Assembly: GCF_003385235.1 (NCBI RefSeq)
Contig: NZ_PQIA01000058.1
Span: forward strand, 1-53,868
Source: Amycolatopsis circi
GTDB taxonomy: Bacteria; Actinomycetota; Actinomycetes; Mycobacteriales; Pseudonocardiaceae
Direction of reading: 5' to 3'
DNA length: 53,868 bases
This document shows, in pieces, positions 32,096 to 40,953 of the stretch. Each line of letters opens with the position of its first letter. Position 1 is the first letter of the stretch. A model generated the notes under the pieces. The model searched no databases, was not told where the DNA came from, and saw only the letters and a list, made by a program, of their open reading frames with translations. A program made the translations under genes and the position numbers.

Positions 32096-32641
32096 TCAGT
32101 CCTCGGCAGTGTCGGGTTCCCCCGGGCGTTCGACCACGCTCCACAGGAACGAATGCCTGCGCCCGGTCGGCTCCTCGCGCGCGACGAATTCGTCCAGCAG
32201 CGCGTCCAGCCGGGAGTGGAGTTCGGCCGCCGCCTCTTCGCTGAGCCGGACCACGCCGCGGCGGGTTTGCTGGATCGACGCCGGGTCGCTTTCGAGCATT
32301 TCCGCGCGGTGCGCGTCCAAAGTCGCCAACTCGACGCGTGCGGTCAGCGCCGGATCGCCCGCCTGGTCGAGGTCGAGGTGCCAGGTCCGCCGCGTCGTCC
32401 GGTAGGGGCGTTCCCAGGCGCCGAGGTCGCTGCGGCGAGCCGGTTCGGCGACCAGGAATCCGGCTTCCGCAAGCGCGTGCACCCGGCGCAGGACCGTGGC
32501 GGGGGATTCTTCGAGCCGGTTCGCCAGTTGCTGGTTCGTCCGCGCGGTGTCGAGGCACAGCCGCAGAATCCGCCAGCTCAGCGGGTGGGCGAGCGCGCGG
32601 AGGTCGTCGGCGGTCGCCTGGCGCGGGAGACGGTCGTCCAT
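32096..32641 (-). CDS. ArsR-type winged-helix transcriptional regulator
   Basis: 181 residues. The winged helix occupies residues 10-80: DLRALAHPLSWRILRLCLDT, NQQLANRLEESPATVLRRVH and the wing LVAEPARRSDLGAWERPYRT. The C-terminal half is helical (RLSEEAAAELHSRLDALLDE) and may bind a ligand or dimerise. It is divergent from the M20 peptidase gene across 66 bases that contain a near-palindrome at 32670-32683, and is followed by the P450 gene. It probably controls one or both. Confidence 0.86.
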   Translation of the reverse strand: MDDRLPRQATADDLRALAHPLSWRILRLCLDTARTNQQLANRLEESPATVLRRVHALAEAGFLVAEPARRSDLGAWERPYRTTRRTWHLDLDQAGDPALTARVELATLDAHRAEMLESDPASIQQTRRGVVRLSEEAAAELHSRLDALLDEFVAREEPTGRRHSFLWSVVERPGEPDTAED

Positions 32642-32669
32642 TGACAGCAGCTTAGCCGATTTGCTTCGA

Positions 32670-32683
32670 TGGTATCGATATCA
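32670..32683. promoter_or_regulatory. Possible operator between the ArsR-like regulator and the M20 peptidase
   Basis: TGGTATCGATATCA is a 14-bp near-palindrome with one mismatched pair and the perfect core TATCGATA. It lies in the divergent promoter, where a winged-helix dimer would be expected to bind. No experimental support. Confidence 0.35.
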
Positions 32684-32707
32684 GAAAGTGAAATCACTGG
32701 AGGTCGG

Positions 32708-34051
32708 GTGCGCCGCATCGAGTCGTACGTCGAGCAGTACCGGGAGCGGCACGAGGCGGAGCTGGCCGAGTGGATCGCCGTTCCCAGCGTGAGCGCGACC
32801 GGCGAGGGCATGGCCGACGCGGCAGAATTCGCGTGCGCGTTGCTGCGGCGAAGCGGGCTCGAAGCGCGGCAGGTCGAAACTGGTGGCTGGCCCTTGGTCG
32901 TGGGGCGCGCGGAAGGCCCGGCGGGCGCTCCGCACGTGGTGATCTACGGCCATTACGACGTCCAACCGGCCGGGCCACTGGCGGCTTGGGACAGCCCGCC
33001 GTTCCAGGCCAGCATTCGGGACGGCCGGATGTACGGGCGCGGCACCGGCGACAACAAGGGCCAGCACCTCGCGCAACTGCTCGCGTTGCGGGCACTCGCG
33101 GAAACCGGCGAACTGCCGTGCAGCGTGACCGTTCTGCTCGACGGCGAGGAAGAAATCGGCAGCCCGAACCTGGAGTCCGCGCTCGCCGGTCTGCGCGACG
33201 AATGGGACGCGGATTTGGTGCTGTGGAGCGACGGCCCGGTGCACGACAGCGGCGAGCCGACGGTCAGCCTCGGCGTGCGCGGCGCGGTCCGGTTCGAGAT
33301 TCGGGTGCACGGCGCGCCCGCGGCGCTGCACTCGGGAAACTGGGGCGGCGTCGGGCCGAATCCGGCGTGGGAACTGGTGTGGCTGCTGTCGACGATGCGC
33401 TCTCCGGAAGGCGAGGTCCTGGTCAAGGGAATCGCCGACGGCATGGTCCCGCTGAGCCCGTCGGAGCGAGACGCGCTGGACGCGCTCCCGGTCGACGTGC
33501 CCGCCGCGCTCGCCGAAGTCGGGCTGGACCGGATGGACGTGCCGGACGGCGTCGGCTTCAACGATCGCCTCGCCTTGCCGACGTTCAGCATCAACTCACT
33601 GTCCTGTTTGGACGAAGGCGACCACCGCACGGTCATCCCGGCCACCGCCGTCGCTCGCTGCGACATCCGGACGGTCGGCGGCCAGCGCGCCTCGACGGTC
33701 ATCGAGGCGTTGCGCGCGCACCTCGCCGAACACCTGCCGCACGCCGAACTGCACGTCCCGGGCGGGTTGATGGAAGCGTCCCGGACGCTGCCGGAATCGC
33801 CCTACACCCAGGTGATCACCGACGCGGTCAGCGCGGCTGCCGGACGTCCGGCGCTGCTGGTGCCCGCGATGGGCGGCAGCCTGCCGATCGCCGCGCTGTC
33901 CGACGGCCTCGGGCTGCCGTGCTACGGAATCCCGCTGGCGAACGTCGACGAGCACAACCACGGCCCCAACGAGAACTTCGAACTCGCTCGTTTCCACGCC
34001 GGGATCACCGCCGCCGCCAACGTTTTGCTCGAACTCGGCAAGCTCCGCTGA
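32708..34051 (+). CDS. M20-family dipeptidase/metallopeptidase
   Basis: 447 residues from a GTG with CTGGAGGT upstream; an in-frame ATG at 32669 would add 13 residues that run through the operator-like site and has no ribosome site. Metal-binding motifs are VIYGHYDVQPAG, GRGTGDNKGQHLAQ (bridging Asp), LLDGEEEIGSPN (catalytic Glu) and DEHNHGPNENFELARF. A lid/dimerisation domain lies in the middle. It hydrolyses dipeptides or related amides in the cytoplasm. An MHS transporter gene follows 91 bases later and might import the substrate. Confidence 0.92.
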   Translation: MRRIESYVEQYRERHEAELAEWIAVPSVSATGEGMADAAEFACALLRRSGLEARQVETGGWPLVVGRAEGPAGAPHVVIYGHYDVQPAGPLAAWDSPPFQASIRDGRMYGRGTGDNKGQHLAQLLALRALAETGELPCSVTVLLDGEEEIGSPNLESALAGLRDEWDADLVLWSDGPVHDSGEPTVSLGVRGAVRFEIRVHGAPAALHSGNWGGVGPNPAWELVWLLSTMRSPEGEVLVKGIADGMVPLSPSERDALDALPVDVPAALAEVGLDRMDVPDGVGFNDRLALPTFSINSLSCLDEGDHRTVIPATAVARCDIRTVGGQRASTVIEALRAHLAEHLPHAELHVPGGLMEASRTLPESPYTQVITDAVSAAAGRPALLVPAMGGSLPIAALSDGLGLPCYGIPLANVDEHNHGPNENFELARFHAGITAAANVLLELGKLR

Positions 34052-34142
34052 ATTCCCGCACATGGTTGCTCCGGGCCGGTGTGCCCGGAGCCGCGATTCA
34101 CCAATGATGCCGAACCGCTGACGCACCGCCTCGGAGGCGACC

Positions 34143-35441
34143 ATGTCGATTCCCGCTCCGGATTCCCCCGCCACCAAAGACAATCCTCCCGAAGAAGTTC
34201 CCTCGCCGCGCTCGTCTCGGATCGTGCTCGCGGCCACGGTCGGCAACACCCTGGAATGGTTCAGCCTCGGGGCCTACACCTTGTTCGCCGACGTCCTGGC
34301 GAAACAGTTCTTCCCCGCGTCGGACCCGGCGGTTTCGCTGATGCTGGCTTTCGCCAGCGTCGCGGTCGCATATTTGATCCGCCCGTTCGGCGGGATGATC
34401 CTCGGGTCCTACGCCGACCGCGTGGGCCGCAAAGCCGCGCTGGTGGTGTCGATCCGGATCATGGCGGTGGCCTCGCTGCTGATCGCGATCATGCCGAACT
34501 ACGCGACGATCGGGATCGCGGCCCCGATCGGGCTGGTGTTCGCCAACCTGCTGCAGGGCTTCTCGGCGGGCGGCGAATTCGGCAGCGCGACGGCGTATCT
34601 GGTGGAGAGCAACCGGAAACGGCGCGGGTTCATGGGCAGCTGGGGCGCGGCGAGCCAGGGGCTGAGCACGCTGCTGGGCATCGTGTTCGCCGCGGTGCTG
34701 AGCGCGGTGCTCACCGACCAGCAGCTCGGGTCGTGGGGCTGGCGGATCCCGTTCGCCTTCGGGCTGCTGATCGCGCCGATCGGCTACTACATCCGGCGGC
34801 ACGTGGAGGAATCCCCGGCGTTCGAGGAGGAGGCCGCCGAGGCCCCGCTGCGGGAGGTCCTGCGCTCGCAGAAAACCCGGATCCTGGTCGCGATGGGCGC
34901 GATGGCGGTGTCCACCGCGATCAGCTACCTGATCATCTACATGCCGACCTTCGCCATCCGGAACCTCGGCCTGCCCAAATCGCTGGCCTTCACCACGACG
35001 ATCGTCACCCAGATCGTGCTGACCGTCCTCGCGCCGGTCGCCGGGCGCCTGTCCGACCGGACCGGCCGGATCCCGCTGATGGCCGCGGCCGGTTCGGTGA
35101 TGCTGCTGGCGATCTTCCCGCTGTTCCTCGCGCTGAACAGCCAGCCGACGTTCGCGGTGATGACGGCGGTGATGGCCGCGATCGGGCTGGTCAAGGTCTG
35201 GTACGTCGGCCCGCTGGGCACGATGATGGCCGACGTCTTCCCGACCCGGACCCGCGCGACGGGGTTGTCGGTCAGCTACAACATCACCGCTTCGCTGTTC
35301 GGCGGTTTCACGCCGTTGGTGGTGATTTGGCTGATTCAGCTGACCGGGAGCAATCTCGCGCCGAGTTACTACGTGATGGTGCTGGCGGTGGTGAGCCTCA
35401 GTGCGCTGGCGTTTGCCCGGCGGCGGCTGCGGGTGCGGTGA
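34143..35441 (+). CDS. MFS transporter, metabolite:H+ symporter (MHS/ProP-like) family
   Basis: 432 residues with 12 hydrophobic segments. The MHS signature TVGNTLEWFSLGAYTLFADV occurs in helix 1, then RPFGGMILGSYADRVGRKAA in loop 2-3 and LLQGFSAGGEFGSATAYLVE in helix 4-5. Relatives import dicarboxylates, betaine, proline or shikimate with protons. Downstream of the M20 peptidase, it may bring in a peptide-derived compound; this is only from adjacency. A hairpin at 35475-35505 follows its stop codon. Confidence 0.92.
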   Translation: MSIPAPDSPATKDNPPEEVPSPRSSRIVLAATVGNTLEWFSLGAYTLFADVLAKQFFPASDPAVSLMLAFASVAVAYLIRPFGGMILGSYADRVGRKAALVVSIRIMAVASLLIAIMPNYATIGIAAPIGLVFANLLQGFSAGGEFGSATAYLVESNRKRRGFMGSWGAASQGLSTLLGIVFAAVLSAVLTDQQLGSWGWRIPFAFGLLIAPIGYYIRRHVEESPAFEEEAAEAPLREVLRSQKTRILVAMGAMAVSTAISYLIIYMPTFAIRNLGLPKSLAFTTTIVTQIVLTVLAPVAGRLSDRTGRIPLMAAAGSVMLLAIFPLFLALNSQPTFAVMTAVMAAIGLVKVWYVGPLGTMMADVFPTRTRATGLSVSYNITASLFGGFTPLVVIWLIQLTGSNLAPSYYVMVLAVVSLSALAFARRRLRVR

Positions 35442-35474
35442 TCTGTCCTTTGTGGACTGGGTTGGCGGGTTGGG

Positions 35475-35505
35475 TGGCGCGCAACCTCTCGGAGGCTGCG
35501 CGCCA
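35475..35505 (+). terminator. Stem-loop after the MHS transporter
   Basis: TGGCGCGCA (35475-35483) pairs with TGCGCGCCA (35497-35505); inside, CCTC (35485-35488) pairs with GAGG (35492-35495) around a TCG loop. It lies 33 bases after the transporter stop codon. There is no U-run. Confidence 0.65.
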
Positions 35506-35549
35506 TTCTCTCCATAGCCGGACCGCGAAGATCCGGCCGGGGATTTGCC

Positions 35550-35777
35550 ATGACTGAGTTGAGAATCCGAAGATCAGTGCTGGGTGCGCGGGCGCTGGTG
35601 CTGATCGCTGCGGCGGTGACAGCCTGCACCTTGAGTCCCGCGGACACGGCGGGGCCTGGCGCTGCTCAGAAACATAAAGCGGGTGCCGTGCGAGCACGGC
35701 ATCCGCCTGAGGCGCCTACGGATGCGTCCGGAAAGCATCCACAATCAGGTAACTGCCGTTCTTCATCGTGCCGCTGA
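35550..35777 (+). pseudogene. Possible truncated lipoprotein gene
   Basis: 75 codons. The first 30 residues look like a lipoprotein signal: basic start, hydrophobic LGARALVLIAAAVTAC with a lipobox VTAC. After that the frame loses character and its end overlaps the 3' end of the beta-helix gene on the other strand. It may be the remnant of a secreted protein gene cut by a deletion, or chance coding. Confidence 0.3.
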
Positions 35778-38685
35778 TCGTGTGCACCCCCGGCTGCAGG
35801 CCGGAAACAGCCGCCACCGTCGACTGGTACTGCCGGGTCGGCGTGACGAAACTGACCGTCCGATAAGGCGCTCCGTCGAGAGCGAGGTCGACGTCGCCCT
35901 CGTCGGTATTGGTTTCGGAAATGATATCGATTCCCGTTCCATAGAACGTCAAACTCCACGAATCGCCGACGTTCTGGGTCGCCCAGATGTCGTTGAGATA
36001 GGAATTCGCGCCCCCTGCCGAACTGCCGCGCCAGATCCACCCCGTCGACGGGGCGCCGGTGTTGGTGTAGACGACGCCGGAGGTGTTGTTGAGGACTTCG
36101 GATTCCTGCGTCTTGGCGAGGCGGACGGTGACGTCGGCCTGCCCGCGCCGCGCGGTCAGCGTGATCGGCGCGCCCGGAGCGAGTTTGTTGTAGCTGAGCC
36201 AAAAAGTGTTGCGATCGTCGGTTACCGAGGTGCCGTTCACGGCTGTGATGTCGTCACCGGACCTGAGCCCGTTCTGCGCCGCGTAGCTGCCCGGCGGCAC
36301 CGTGGGGAGGTAGAGGCCGTACGGCTTGGTCAGGCCAAGCGACGACTGGACGGCGAGGGACGGGATGTTGGTGGCGGTGGCTCCCATCAGCATTTCGGGC
36401 TGGACGATCATCCCGTTGGCGGGCCCGCCGGAGCCGGGACCGTAGGCGAAGACTGCCTTGGGCGGAAGCGGTGCGCCCGCGGAACCGAAGCCGGTCATCG
36501 GGAAGTTGGCGTACCCGAGGCTGACCGCGGGCGAGTCGGCGGCGACGGTGAAGTCGTAGCTGCCGAGAGGGTCCGCCGCGGAGAATTTCGGGTCGGCGAC
36601 GAGCGAATGCGGGTCCATGCCTGCGCGAACCCAGGCCGACTGCGGGTTGATCGTCGCGCCGTCCGCGGAAAGCGCCTCGTTGCCGCTGCCGTCTGGATTG
36701 ACGTAGACCGGGTAGTGGTCGTTCCAGAAGAGGTTCCGGTCGACGCCGTACTTGGCGGTGGCCGGATTGTTCAGCACGTTGTTGTACGCCTGCGGCCCGA
36801 GGGTGATGTTGTGCTCGATGACGTCGCCGCAATCGGAATGGCTGACCTGTTCGTAGACCGAGCCGTCCACGAGCAGGTTGTTCCGCACGGTGCGCTCGTA
36901 GCCGTCGCGCAGTTTGATGCCGCCCTTGAGGACGAGGTTGTCCAGCAGGCGGAAGTTGGACGATCCGTCGTCGAGGTCGATGGCCCAGTCGCCGGCGTGC
37001 CAGAACCGGTTGTGCTGGATGGTGATCGGCCGGACGACGTCGAGCTTCATCAGGTGCCTCGCCTGCGCGTTGGTCAGCGCGGTGCCGGTGGAGCCTTCGA
37101 AACTCGTGCCCGGCGCGAGGGTGTTGTTGCCGGAGCTGGCCCAGAACCGGCCGCGGCCCCACACGTTGACGGACCCGTTGTCGCCGGTTTCCTCGACACA
37201 GTTGAAAAGATCGTTGTTCTTGATGTCGTGCCCGCCCCAGGTGCCGTCCTCGATGTTGAGGCACGCGCGCGGGCTGTCGGAGATGGTGTTGCCGTCGACC
37301 GTCACGTCCGCGCTCATCGAGATGTTGACGCCGGAGGACTGCTTCTCGAACCGGCCCATGTCCTGCATGAGGTTGTTCCGCACGAGGATGTCGCGGGGAT
37401 AGTCGTCGGTCTTCGGCCCGGGCGCGGTGTCGGTGACCGCCACGTTGTCGTAGTAGTTGCCGGAGTAGTCGCGCACCGCGCTCGGCGAGCCGACGATCTG
37501 GACGTCGCTGGCGCCGTCGGACTCGAACTTGCTGTCGCTGACCGTGTTGTGCCGGTTGTAGCCGTCTATGAAGACGCCGTTGCCGCCGAGCTGGTCGAAG
37601 AACGACCCGGTGACTGAGATGTCAGCGGCGTTCTTCAGAGATACCGCGCCTTTGCGGACAACTGCCCAGTCGCCCTTGGCGTCGGCTTCGAAGGGGCTGT
37701 TGAAGAGCGTGCGGTGAGTCGCGGTGAAGTGCAGCCCGCGCAGCGCGATGTCGTGGACGGGGTTGGCTGCCGACGTCCCGGCGAGGGTGATCAGCTGGTT
37801 CTGTTCCGCGGTTTCGACCGTCGCGGCGGAAAGATCCGCACCGGCCGGCGGGTAGTAGAGCAGCTGGCCGCTCGCCCGGTCGTAGTACCACTCGCCGGGC
37901 GCGTCCAGTTCCTCCTTGACGTTCTCGACCATCGCGGGTCCGATCCGGCCGGGCCCGTTGCCCTTCGTGAGCCCGCAATCCTGCGGCCGGTTGTTGTCGC
38001 CGACGTAGTGCAGGCCGAGACCGCTGCCGGTGCGCCCGCTGACGGTGAACGAGACGGAACCCCAGTCGCCGCAATGCATCGCGCGCACCAGCGCGGTCGA
38101 CGGATCCGACCATTTCGCCGATTCCCGCTCGAGGTCGGCCAGCGAGGTCGAGCCCTGCAGCCGGGCCGCGTTCGGGTCGTAGTTCGGATAGCGGGCCAGG
38201 ATCTGGCGCTGCCCGTTGACGAACAGGCCGTCGAAGTCCAGTCCGGCGGGGAGGGTCGCGGCCATGATCTTGCTGCCGTGAGCCGTGGGCTGCCAGGCCG
38301 GACGCAACGGTCGGCCGCCGCTGATCGTCACCGGTGCTTCGGTCGCTGGCTGCCAGGTCACGGTGTGGCCGTTGCGTCCGGAATCCTCCGGGCCCAACGC
38401 CAGCGGAGCGGAAAGGTAGTAGGAGCCTCCGGCCAGCTTCACCACGATGTCCCGATGGTTGCCGACGCCGGTGTTGAGCAGGTGCCGAACCCGTTGCTGC
38501 GCCTGCGAAAGCGAGCACGGCCGCGGCTGAGCGCAGGGATTCCCAGGCGGAGCGTCGGCACCCGGAGCGGCGTAGACCGTCATGGGCGGCGGCCCGCTCG
38601 CGGCGGCAGGCGGGCCGAGGGCGAGCGTGCCGCCTAACCCGGCGACGGCGGACAGGACGATGCTCAGAAGCCGGCGGTTGGCCAT
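35716..38685 (-). CDS. Secreted right-handed parallel beta-helix protein with PDZ-like and carbohydrate-binding-like C-terminal domains
   Basis: 989 residues. A signal peptide occupies about residues 1-29 (ending PPAAAS). Residues about 30-330 are a strand-rich N-terminal part with NGQRQILARYPNYDP. From about 330 to 700 there are repeated short rungs such as GNGVFIDGYNRHNTVSDSKF and DVTVDGNTISDSPRACLNIE, typical of beta-helix polysaccharide enzymes. A PDZ-like domain follows (AAQNGLRSGDDITAVNGTSV), then a galactose-binding-like domain to the end (SWSLTFYGTGIDIISETNTD). The family resembles GH141/GH120-type or pectate-lyase-like proteins. The exact polysaccharide is unknown. Confidence 0.85.
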   Translation of the reverse strand: MANRRLLSIVLSAVAGLGGTLALGPPAAASGPPPMTVYAAPGADAPPGNPCAQPRPCSLSQAQQRVRHLLNTGVGNHRDIVVKLAGGSYYLSAPLALGPEDSGRNGHTVTWQPATEAPVTISGGRPLRPAWQPTAHGSKIMAATLPAGLDFDGLFVNGQRQILARYPNYDPNAARLQGSTSLADLERESAKWSDPSTALVRAMHCGDWGSVSFTVSGRTGSGLGLHYVGDNNRPQDCGLTKGNGPGRIGPAMVENVKEELDAPGEWYYDRASGQLLYYPPAGADLSAATVETAEQNQLITLAGTSAANPVHDIALRGLHFTATHRTLFNSPFEADAKGDWAVVRKGAVSLKNAADISVTGSFFDQLGGNGVFIDGYNRHNTVSDSKFESDGASDVQIVGSPSAVRDYSGNYYDNVAVTDTAPGPKTDDYPRDILVRNNLMQDMGRFEKQSSGVNISMSADVTVDGNTISDSPRACLNIEDGTWGGHDIKNNDLFNCVEETGDNGSVNVWGRGRFWASSGNNTLAPGTSFEGSTGTALTNAQARHLMKLDVVRPITIQHNRFWHAGDWAIDLDDGSSNFRLLDNLVLKGGIKLRDGYERTVRNNLLVDGSVYEQVSHSDCGDVIEHNITLGPQAYNNVLNNPATAKYGVDRNLFWNDHYPVYVNPDGSGNEALSADGATINPQSAWVRAGMDPHSLVADPKFSAADPLGSYDFTVAADSPAVSLGYANFPMTGFGSAGAPLPPKAVFAYGPGSGGPANGMIVQPEMLMGATATNIPSLAVQSSLGLTKPYGLYLPTVPPGSYAAQNGLRSGDDITAVNGTSVTDDRNTFWLSYNKLAPGAPITLTARRGQADVTVRLAKTQESEVLNNTSGVVYTNTGAPSTGWIWRGSSAGGANSYLNDIWATQNVGDSWSLTFYGTGIDIISETNTDEGDVDLALDGAPYRTVSFVTPTRQYQSTVAAVSGLQPGVHTISGTMKNGSYLIVDAFRTHP

Positions 38686-38895
38686 TCAGGTCCTCCTTGA
38701 CCAGGCATCGCAGGTCCTGAACGCCAGGACATCCGATGTCTAGGAGACTATGCAGGAGGGTGCATCGGGCGTCAAGGAGTCCTCCGGGTGTTCTCCGGAG
38801 GTGGGGAAGTGGCTGTTAATCAAGCATGTTCGGGTGGAACTGCCCGCGCTTGGCAAAGTTCGCGAGAGGTTTCGCCTGGTGGGTGATGGCGAACT
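38686..38895. terminator. Hairpins downstream of the XRE regulator
   Basis: Two inverted repeats lie here: AAAGTTCGC (38855-38863) with GCGAACTTT (38889-38897), the latter reaching into the regulator stop codon, and CCTCCGG (38781-38787) with CCGGAGG (38795-38801). Either could end the minus-strand regulator message. The other end holds the promoter and AGGAGG ribosome site of the beta-helix gene. Confidence 0.45.
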
Positions 38896-39789
38896 TTACA
38901 TCTGATCTTTCGTGGCGGTGCGTGACTCGCGGGGGTGCGCGGGCTGCTTCCGCGTCTCGGCCCAGGCCGCCAGCAGGGTGAGACCGTCAGCGCTGGGCGT
39001 ATCGGGATCCGCGGTGTAGGTGGTGATGGAGACGTGCGGGTCGCCGGGCAGCGCGAAGTCGTCGTACGCGAGGTCCATCCGCCCGGCGGCCCGGTGGTGG
39101 ACGGTCTTGCGTCCGCGCGAGTGGCGGCGCACGTTGTGCTTGGCCCAGCGAGCACTGAAATCGTTGCTGCGCGCGGAAAGCTCGCCGATGAGTTCGGTCG
39201 TCTGCTGGTCCAGCGGGTCTCGCCCGGCGGTCGCGCGGAGGATCGCGACGAGCTGGTTCTTCGCCTCGTCGAGGTCAGCGTAGAAATCCCCGGCACGCGG
39301 GTCGAGGAAGACGTACCGGGCGAAGTTCGGCGGCTGCTTGGCCATCTCGAAGAGGTCGGCGTACAGCGCGCGGCCCAGGTCGTTGGCCGCGAGGAGATCG
39401 AGGCGGCCGTTCTGCACGACGGCGGGGACGCTCATGGAGTCGAGCACCTGCTGCACGGACGCGGTGATCGGCGAGGTGCGCTTGGCGCGTTTGCGGCGCG
39501 AGCCGGGCGCGACATTGCGGGCCAGGTCGTAAAGATGGGCGCGCTCGTCGTCGTTGAGTTGCAGCGCACGGGCGATCGCGTCGAGAACGCTCTCGGACGC
39601 GCCGCCGAGCTGGCCGCGCTCCAGGCGGGTGTAGTACTCGACGCTGAGGCCGGCGAGCATCGCGACCTCCTCGCGGCGCAGGCCTTTGACCCGGCGGTCG
39701 CCTCCGACGTGGGGCAGCCCGGCCCGCGCGGGCGTGATCCGCGCCCGGCGGCTCATCAGGAAGCCCCTGATCTCCTGGTGAAACTCCAT
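38896..39789 (-). CDS. XRE-family regulator with MmyB-like ligand-binding domain
   Basis: 297 residues. The helix-turn-helix is in VKGLRREEVAMLAGLSVEYY followed by TRLERGQLGGASESVLDAIA, the standard opening of this actinobacterial family. The C-terminal domain (from about residue 105) has VPAVVQNGRLDLLAANDLGR and NFARYVFLDPRAGDFYADLD, the MmyB-like PAS-type region that may bind a fatty acid or other ligand. It is divergent from the alcohol dehydrogenase-SDR genes and in such pairs usually represses the neighbouring oxidoreductases. Confidence 0.92.
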   Translation of the reverse strand: MEFHQEIRGFLMSRRARITPARAGLPHVGGDRRVKGLRREEVAMLAGLSVEYYTRLERGQLGGASESVLDAIARALQLNDDERAHLYDLARNVAPGSRRKRAKRTSPITASVQQVLDSMSVPAVVQNGRLDLLAANDLGRALYADLFEMAKQPPNFARYVFLDPRAGDFYADLDEAKNQLVAILRATAGRDPLDQQTTELIGELSARSNDFSARWAKHNVRRHSRGRKTVHHRAAGRMDLAYDDFALPGDPHVSITTYTADPDTPSADGLTLLAAWAETRKQPAHPRESRTATKDQM

Positions 39790-39823
39790 GCCCCCAGGCT
39801 AAGCCGCCTATTCCGGTTCTGGG

Positions 39824-39839
39824 GGTCCTTGACAGGACC
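39824..39839. promoter_or_regulatory. Inverted repeat overlapping a TTGACA box between the XRE regulator and ADH genes
   Basis: GGTCCTTGACAGGACC has 6-bp arms around a 4-base spacer. TTGACA at 39829-39834 is a perfect -35 box toward the alcohol dehydrogenase, although the expected -10 region is poor. A regulator bound here would block that promoter. Confidence 0.5.
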
Positions 39840-39910
39840 TGGCAGGCGGCCGCGAGATGACGGACGGTGAACAGGCACCCAGAAGAACTGTCTGAAAAGG
39901 AATGTGCCAA

Positions 39911-40933
39911 GTGCGTGGAGCTGTCCTGTACGGCCCGGGCGAGGTCCGGGTGGAAGAGCGCGAAAACCCCGCCATCGTCGCGCCGACGGATGCGATCGTC
40001 CGGGTGTCGGCGAGCTGTGTGTGCGGTTCTGACCTGTGGGATTACCGCGGCGTCAACGAAGTGACCGAGCCGACCCCGATGGGGCACGAGTACGTCGGCG
40101 TGGTCACCGAGATCGGTGCCGAGGTGAAGAACATCGCGGCCGGGGACTTTGTCGTGGGATCGTTCTTCGCCTCGGACAACACGTGTGAAATCTGCGAAGC
40201 CGGTTATCAGTCACGGTGCGTGCATGCCGAATACGTCGGCGCGGGCGGGGCGCAGGCGGAGTACCTGCGGGTGCCGTTGGCCGACGGCACTCTCGTCGCC
40301 ACCCCCGGAATGCCGGACGACGACCTGATCCCGTCGTTGTTGGCGGCGTCCGATGTGCTCGGAACGGGCTGGTTCGGCGCCGTGGCCGCGGAGGCCGGGC
40401 CGGGCAAGACCGTGGCCGTGGTCGGCGACGGTGCCGTGGGTCTTCTCGCTGTGCTGGCCGCGAAGCAGTTGGGCGCGGAGCGGATCATCGCGATGTCGCG
40501 GCACGCTTCGCGGCAGAAGCTCGCCCGCGAGTTCGGCGCGACCGACCTCGTCGAGGAGCGCGGCGATGAGGGCGTCGCCAGGATCAAGGAACTCACCGGC
40601 GGATACGGCGCCCACAGCGTGATCGAGGCCGTCGGCACCCAGGAATCGATGATGCAGGCCATCCGCTCGACCCGCGCCGGCGGCCACGTGGGGTACGTCG
40701 GGGTGGCGCACGGCGTGGAGCTTCCGGGCGAGGAACTGTTCTTCGCCGAGGTGCATCTGCTGGGCGGCCCCGCTCCGGTGCGCCGGTTCCTGCCTGAGCT
40801 GATCCAGCTCGTCTGGGACCGCGAGATCGACCCGGGCAAGGTCTTCGACCTCGCCCTCCCGCTCGACGAGGCCGCCGAGGGCTACCGGGCGATGGACGAG
40901 CGGCGCGCCGTCAAAACCCTGCTCAAGCCCTGA
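39911..40933 (+). CDS. Zinc-dependent alcohol dehydrogenase family protein
   Basis: 340 residues from a GTG at 39911, chosen because AAAGGA is spaced correctly; an ATG at 39902 would add three residues but lies on the ribosome site. The GroES-like domain has SASCVCGSDLWDYRG and GHEYVGVVTEIG (catalytic zinc), and a structural-zinc loop DNTCEICEAGYQSRC in which the first Cys is Asp, as is usual in this subfamily. The Rossmann part has VAVVGDGAVGLLAVLAAKQL. It oxidises an alcohol or reduces an aldehyde with NAD(P). An SDR gene follows 20 bases later. Confidence 0.92.
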   Translation: MRGAVLYGPGEVRVEERENPAIVAPTDAIVRVSASCVCGSDLWDYRGVNEVTEPTPMGHEYVGVVTEIGAEVKNIAAGDFVVGSFFASDNTCEICEAGYQSRCVHAEYVGAGGAQAEYLRVPLADGTLVATPGMPDDDLIPSLLAASDVLGTGWFGAVAAEAGPGKTVAVVGDGAVGLLAVLAAKQLGAERIIAMSRHASRQKLAREFGATDLVEERGDEGVARIKELTGGYGAHSVIEAVGTQESMMQAIRSTRAGGHVGYVGVAHGVELPGEELFFAEVHLLGGPAPVRRFLPELIQLVWDREIDPGKVFDLALPLDEAAEGYRAMDERRAVKTLLKP

Positions 40934-40953
40934 CTTTTCCCAAGGAGAACACC

